A DNA stretch of 16,130 nt from Candidatus Oleimmundimicrobium americanum (lineage in GTDB: Bacteria > Actinomycetota > Aquicultoria > UBA3085 > Oleimmundimicrobiaceae). A program made the position numbers and the translations under genes. Location: NCBI GenBank assembly GCA_002366545.1, contig DFBH01000035.1:17955-34084 (forward strand). The letters run 5' to 3'. The stretch's first letter is position 1. Each line of letters starts with the position of its first letter. Positions 14,426-16,130 of the stretch are shown here, in pieces. The notes under the pieces are model-generated. The model did not search any database. It had not been told where the DNA came from and was given only the letters and a program-made list of their open reading frames with translations.

Positions 14426-14836
14426 ATGAGAAAAAAGTTGGAATCACTTATAAGCAAATTAAATTTATGCATGGAGGTAGCCGAATTTTTGGTTGCTGTC
14501 TTTATGGTTGTGATTATTTTTTAGGTATTGGTTTTTTGGCTGAGCGTATTCTTGAGGGTTTTCAAACCCATCTTTTTCTTGGTCCGGTGGAAATCCATCA
14601 TTTTCTCGATATGGCCCTTGTTTTTTATTGTTGTTGAAATGTTTAGGATAACTATAGCTTAATTTAACCGGCAAAAGAACGTGGGACGCTGTTCTTGAGG
14701 CCGCTTTTGTTGCTGTCGGCAGAAAATAGTACTTTATGAATATGGTTAATACGGAATTTATAGTGCTTTAGCTTTAGTTGTTTTGACATTAGCAGTTGTT
14801 TTAGCTTATTATTTAACCCGAAAGGCAGAAGAATAA
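14426..14836 (+). pseudogene. Decayed PsiE-family (phosphate-starvation-inducible E-like) membrane protein gene
   Basis: Joining reading frames gives one continuous protein of about 135 aa with four membrane helices, as in the PsiE family. The pieces are: 14426-14521, ending CMEVAEFLVAVFMVVIIF before TAG; 14524-14625 in the next frame (GIGFLAERILEGF..., PVEIHHFLDMALVF); 14627-14659 (IVVEMFRITIA before TAA); 14667-14726 in a third frame (TGKRTWDAVLEAAFVAVGRK); and 14726-14836 (IVLYEYG, an in-frame TAA at 14747, then YGIYSALALVVLTLAVVLAY...). The C-terminal IYSALALVVL pattern and the preceding VAVGRKIVL match PsiE-like proteins as I remember them. The breaks fall in or beside short T or A runs and net to zero. 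A ribosome-binding site (AAGAGGTGG, 14408-14416) survives. Flanking genes are intact, so decay is likelier than bad sequence. Confidence 0.72.
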
Positions 14837-14869
14837 GCTTTCACATTGAAAGACATAAAGAAGAGTAGT

Positions 14870-14878
14870 TGATATAAT
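14870..14878 (+). promoter_or_regulatory. Predicted extended -10 promoter for glyQ
   Basis: TGATATAAT is a complete extended -10 (TGn plus TATAAT at 14873-14878). The best -35-like hexamer, TTGAAA at 14846-14851, is 21 bases away, too far to count on. It would give a leader of about 115 nt containing a 7-bp stem (14883-14904). It separates glyQ from the pseudogene upstream. Confidence 0.45.
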
Positions 14879-15000
14879 AATTTTTTACGGAAAGAATCGT
14901 AAAAGTTAATTTAGGATTAATTGCGGAAGAGACTCTCTCGTCTTGGGTGTAAAAACATACTTTAGGGGGAGGGTTTTATTATTAAGTTTTGGAGAAGCAT

Positions 15001-15870
15001 ATGAATTTTCAAGAGATAATTATGAGTTTGCAGTCTTATTGGGCTGATTATGGATGTGTTATTGGCCAGCCCTATGATTTAGAGGTGGGGGCAGGGACAT
15101 TCAACCCCCATACTTTTTTAAGATGTCTTGGACCAGAACCTTGGAAAGCTGCCTATGTTGAGCCTTCACGTAGGCCAACCGATGGTCGATATGGTGAAAA
15201 CCCAAATCGGTTGCAGCATTATTATCAGTTTCAAGTACTTCTTAAACCTGCTCCCGGAGATGTTCAGGATATTTATCTTGAAAGTCTTAAACGGCTTGGT
15301 GTTGATCCTAAAAAACACGACATACGATTTGTTGAAGATGATTGGGAATCACCGACTTTGGGTGCCTGGGGTTTGGGCTGGGAAGTATGGTTAGATGGTA
15401 TGGAGATAACCCAGTTTACATATTTTCAACAAGTGGGCAGCATCGATTTGAAACCAATCTCTGTTGAATTGACTTATGGGTTAGAAAGAATTGCTATGTA
15501 TATTCAAGAAAAAGATAGTGTTTTTGATTTAAAATGGTCTGATGGAATAACTTACGGTGATATTTATCATCGGGGGGAAATTGAATGGTCTACATATAAT
15601 TTTGAGGTTGCGGATACGATTATGCTAAATGATATTTTTTGCAAATTTGAAAAAGAAAGCGAGCGAGCTTTAACCAATAACTTGGTTTTACCGGCATATG
15701 ATTGTGTTCTCAAGTGCTCTCATATATTTAATCTTTTAGATGCCAGGGGCGCGATAAGCGTTACTGAGCGGACACGTTTTATTGCGAGGGTACGTGATCT
15801 GGCGAGAAAATGTGCCAAGGCCCATGTGTCCCAAAGGAAAGAAATGGGGTTTCCGCTTCTTGGGAAGTAG
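15001..15870 (+). CDS. glyQ: Glycyl-tRNA synthetase alpha subunit
   Basis: Catalytic alpha chain of the bacterial alpha2-beta2 glycyl-tRNA synthetase, which charges tRNA-Gly with glycine. The start MNFQEIIMSLQSYWADYGCVI, the motif GAGTFNPHTFLRCLGPEPW (about 31-49), VEPSRRPTDGRYGENPNRLQHYYQ-type motif 2 region (about 58-81, given here by its ends VEPSRRP and QHYYQFQV) and ELTYGLERIAMY (about 158-169) are class II synthetase core features of this family. The length, 289 aa, is normal. I chose ATG 15001, preceded by GGAGAAG at 14991-14997; a TTG at 14989 would place that site inside the gene. The beta subunit gene glyS normally follows; here an IS200/IS605-type element follows, so glyS should be looked for beyond the window. 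Confidence 0.95.
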   Translation: MNFQEIIMSLQSYWADYGCVIGQPYDLEVGAGTFNPHTFLRCLGPEPWKAAYVEPSRRPTDGRYGENPNRLQHYYQFQVLLKPAPGDVQDIYLESLKRLGVDPKKHDIRFVEDDWESPTLGAWGLGWEVWLDGMEITQFTYFQQVGSIDLKPISVELTYGLERIAMYIQEKDSVFDLKWSDGITYGDIYHRGEIEWSTYNFEVADTIMLNDIFCKFEKESERALTNNLVLPAYDCVLKCSHIFNLLDARGAISVTERTRFIARVRDLARKCAKAHVSQRKEMGFPLLGK

Positions 15871-15930
15871 GGAGTTGGGAGCAAACAGTAAATGGAAAAT
15901 GACTCTCGACCAAAAACTAATATCACTAAA

Positions 15931-16130
15931 AGTTCCGCGGACGTAAGTCCGGGGGTGTATCGGGCTCCTAAGTCTTCTTATTGGGATATAATAAAGAACT
16001 ATGGAGAACAGAAGACAAGCCCACTGTGTTTATAGGTGTCAGTATCATATTGTTTGGATACCAAAGTATCGATACAAGATATTGACAAATGGGGTTGATA
16101 AGTACCTAGAAATCAAACTTGATGAGGTTA
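15931..16130 (+). mobile_element. IS200/IS605-type insertion sequence, left part
   Basis: About 60 bases after the glyQ stop lies an imperfect hairpin: CC-(bulged G)-CGGAC, loop GTAA, GTCCG-GG (15935-15953). A short stem with one bulged base near the left end is typical of IS200/IS605 elements, whose single-strand transposition recognises such structures. The transposase gene begins 48 bases further on. The exact left boundary cannot be set, since these elements lack inverted ends and target duplications; the right end is outside the window. Confidence 0.7.
16001..16130 (+). CDS. tnpA: IS200/IS605 family transposase TnpA (3' end outside window)
   Basis: The first 43 codons of a Y1 HUH single-strand transposase, open to the window edge. 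The visible sequence MENRRQAHCVYRCQYHIVWI followed by PKYRYKIL matches the strongly conserved N-terminal strand of IS200-type TnpA (YHIVWxPKYRxKxL). The HUH histidines and the catalytic tyrosine lie beyond the window, so activity cannot be judged. ATG 16001 is the natural start. There is no good Shine-Dalgarno site; a TATAAT at 15987-15992 is only 8 bases upstream, so if it is a -10 box the message would be almost leaderless. Whether an accessory tnpB follows is not visible. Confidence 0.85.
   Translation, partial: MENRRQAHCVYRCQYHIVWIPKYRYKILTNGVDKYLEIKLDEV

Larger units (their letters stand above)
14390..15000. other. recO-glyQ interval: pseudogene plus glyQ leader
   Basis: About 610 bases with no intact gene. 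Bases 14426-14836 are the remains of a PsiE-like membrane-protein gene. After it come a 6-bp stem CTTTCA/TGAAAG (14838-14852, not followed by T), an extended -10 promoter (14870-14878), a 7-bp stem TTTTACG/CGTAAAA (14883-14904) and a GGGGGAGGG stretch (14965-14973) before the glyQ ribosome-binding site. I found no T-box or riboswitch signature in this leader. Confidence 0.7.

Noticed and set aside
14465..14674. Minus-strand open frame of 69 codons in the recO-glyQ interval
   Set aside because: It lies antisense to the broken PsiE-like gene, has a polar composition rich in Asn, Lys and Gln with no recognisable motif, and is explained as the complement of membrane-helix codons.
14880..14990. 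T-box or glycine riboswitch in the glyQ leader
   Set aside because: No T-box core sequence and no paired glycine-aptamer motifs; the GGAAGAGAC/GTCTTGG segment forms only a 4-bp stem.

Overview
The window is a stretch of AT-rich bacterial chromosome. Every gene is on the + strand. Genes are tightly packed except for three GC-richer or degenerate spacers. The order dnaJ, mtaB, HIT, yqeY, phoH, pgpH, ybeY, dgkA, cdd, era, recO, glyQ resembles the heat-shock/ribosome-maturation neighbourhood of Firmicutes and related deep-branching, probably single-membrane bacteria. The 7TMR-HD c-di-AMP phosphodiesterase type, the short DgkA kinase and the split-type glycyl-tRNA synthetase alpha chain fit this. 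GTG/TTG starts and repeat-filled spacers suggest an uncultured lineage. The sequence alone does not fix the phylum.

Layout. (1) 2-850: 3' part of dnaJ; the J domain lies before the window. (2) 851-1499: no gene, but three related GC-rich repeat units and several hairpins sit where prmA and rsmE often lie. (3) 1500-3658: mtaB (tRNA methylthiotransferase), a HIT hydrolase and a YqeY protein. The HIT gene's ribosome-binding site is a run of nine G. (4) About 3707-13228: one long run of ten genes starting at an extended -10 promoter: phoH, pgpH, ybeY, a dgkA-PAP2 fusion, a CNNM/CorC-type gene, cdd, a GNAT gene, era, mgtE and deoC. Many overlap by 4-23 bases. (5) 13229-13591: a second repeat-rich spacer. 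(6) 13592-14389: recO. (7) 14426-14836: a decayed membrane-protein gene of the PsiE type, with four frameshifts and an internal stop. (8) 15001-15870: glyQ. (9) From about 15931: the left end of an IS200/IS605-type insertion sequence whose transposase runs off the window, at the place where glyS would be expected.

How the genes work together. YbeY, Era, PhoH and MtaB serve RNA maturation, ribosome assembly and tRNA modification. GlyQ charges tRNA-Gly. PgpH should lower c-di-AMP. DgkA-PAP2 may supply or recycle lipid-carrier phosphate. MgtE (uptake) and the CNNM/CorC-like protein (probable efflux) suggest magnesium balance is controlled from the same operon as ribosome assembly. Cdd and DeoC are two steps of pyrimidine deoxynucleoside salvage.

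I found no clear new defence or mobile system. The items most worth a second look are the PsiE-like pseudogene, the TGTCATTGC...GGCAATCTC repeat family, the A9G9 tract in front of the HIT gene, and the altered PAP2 motif in the DgkA-PAP2 fusion.
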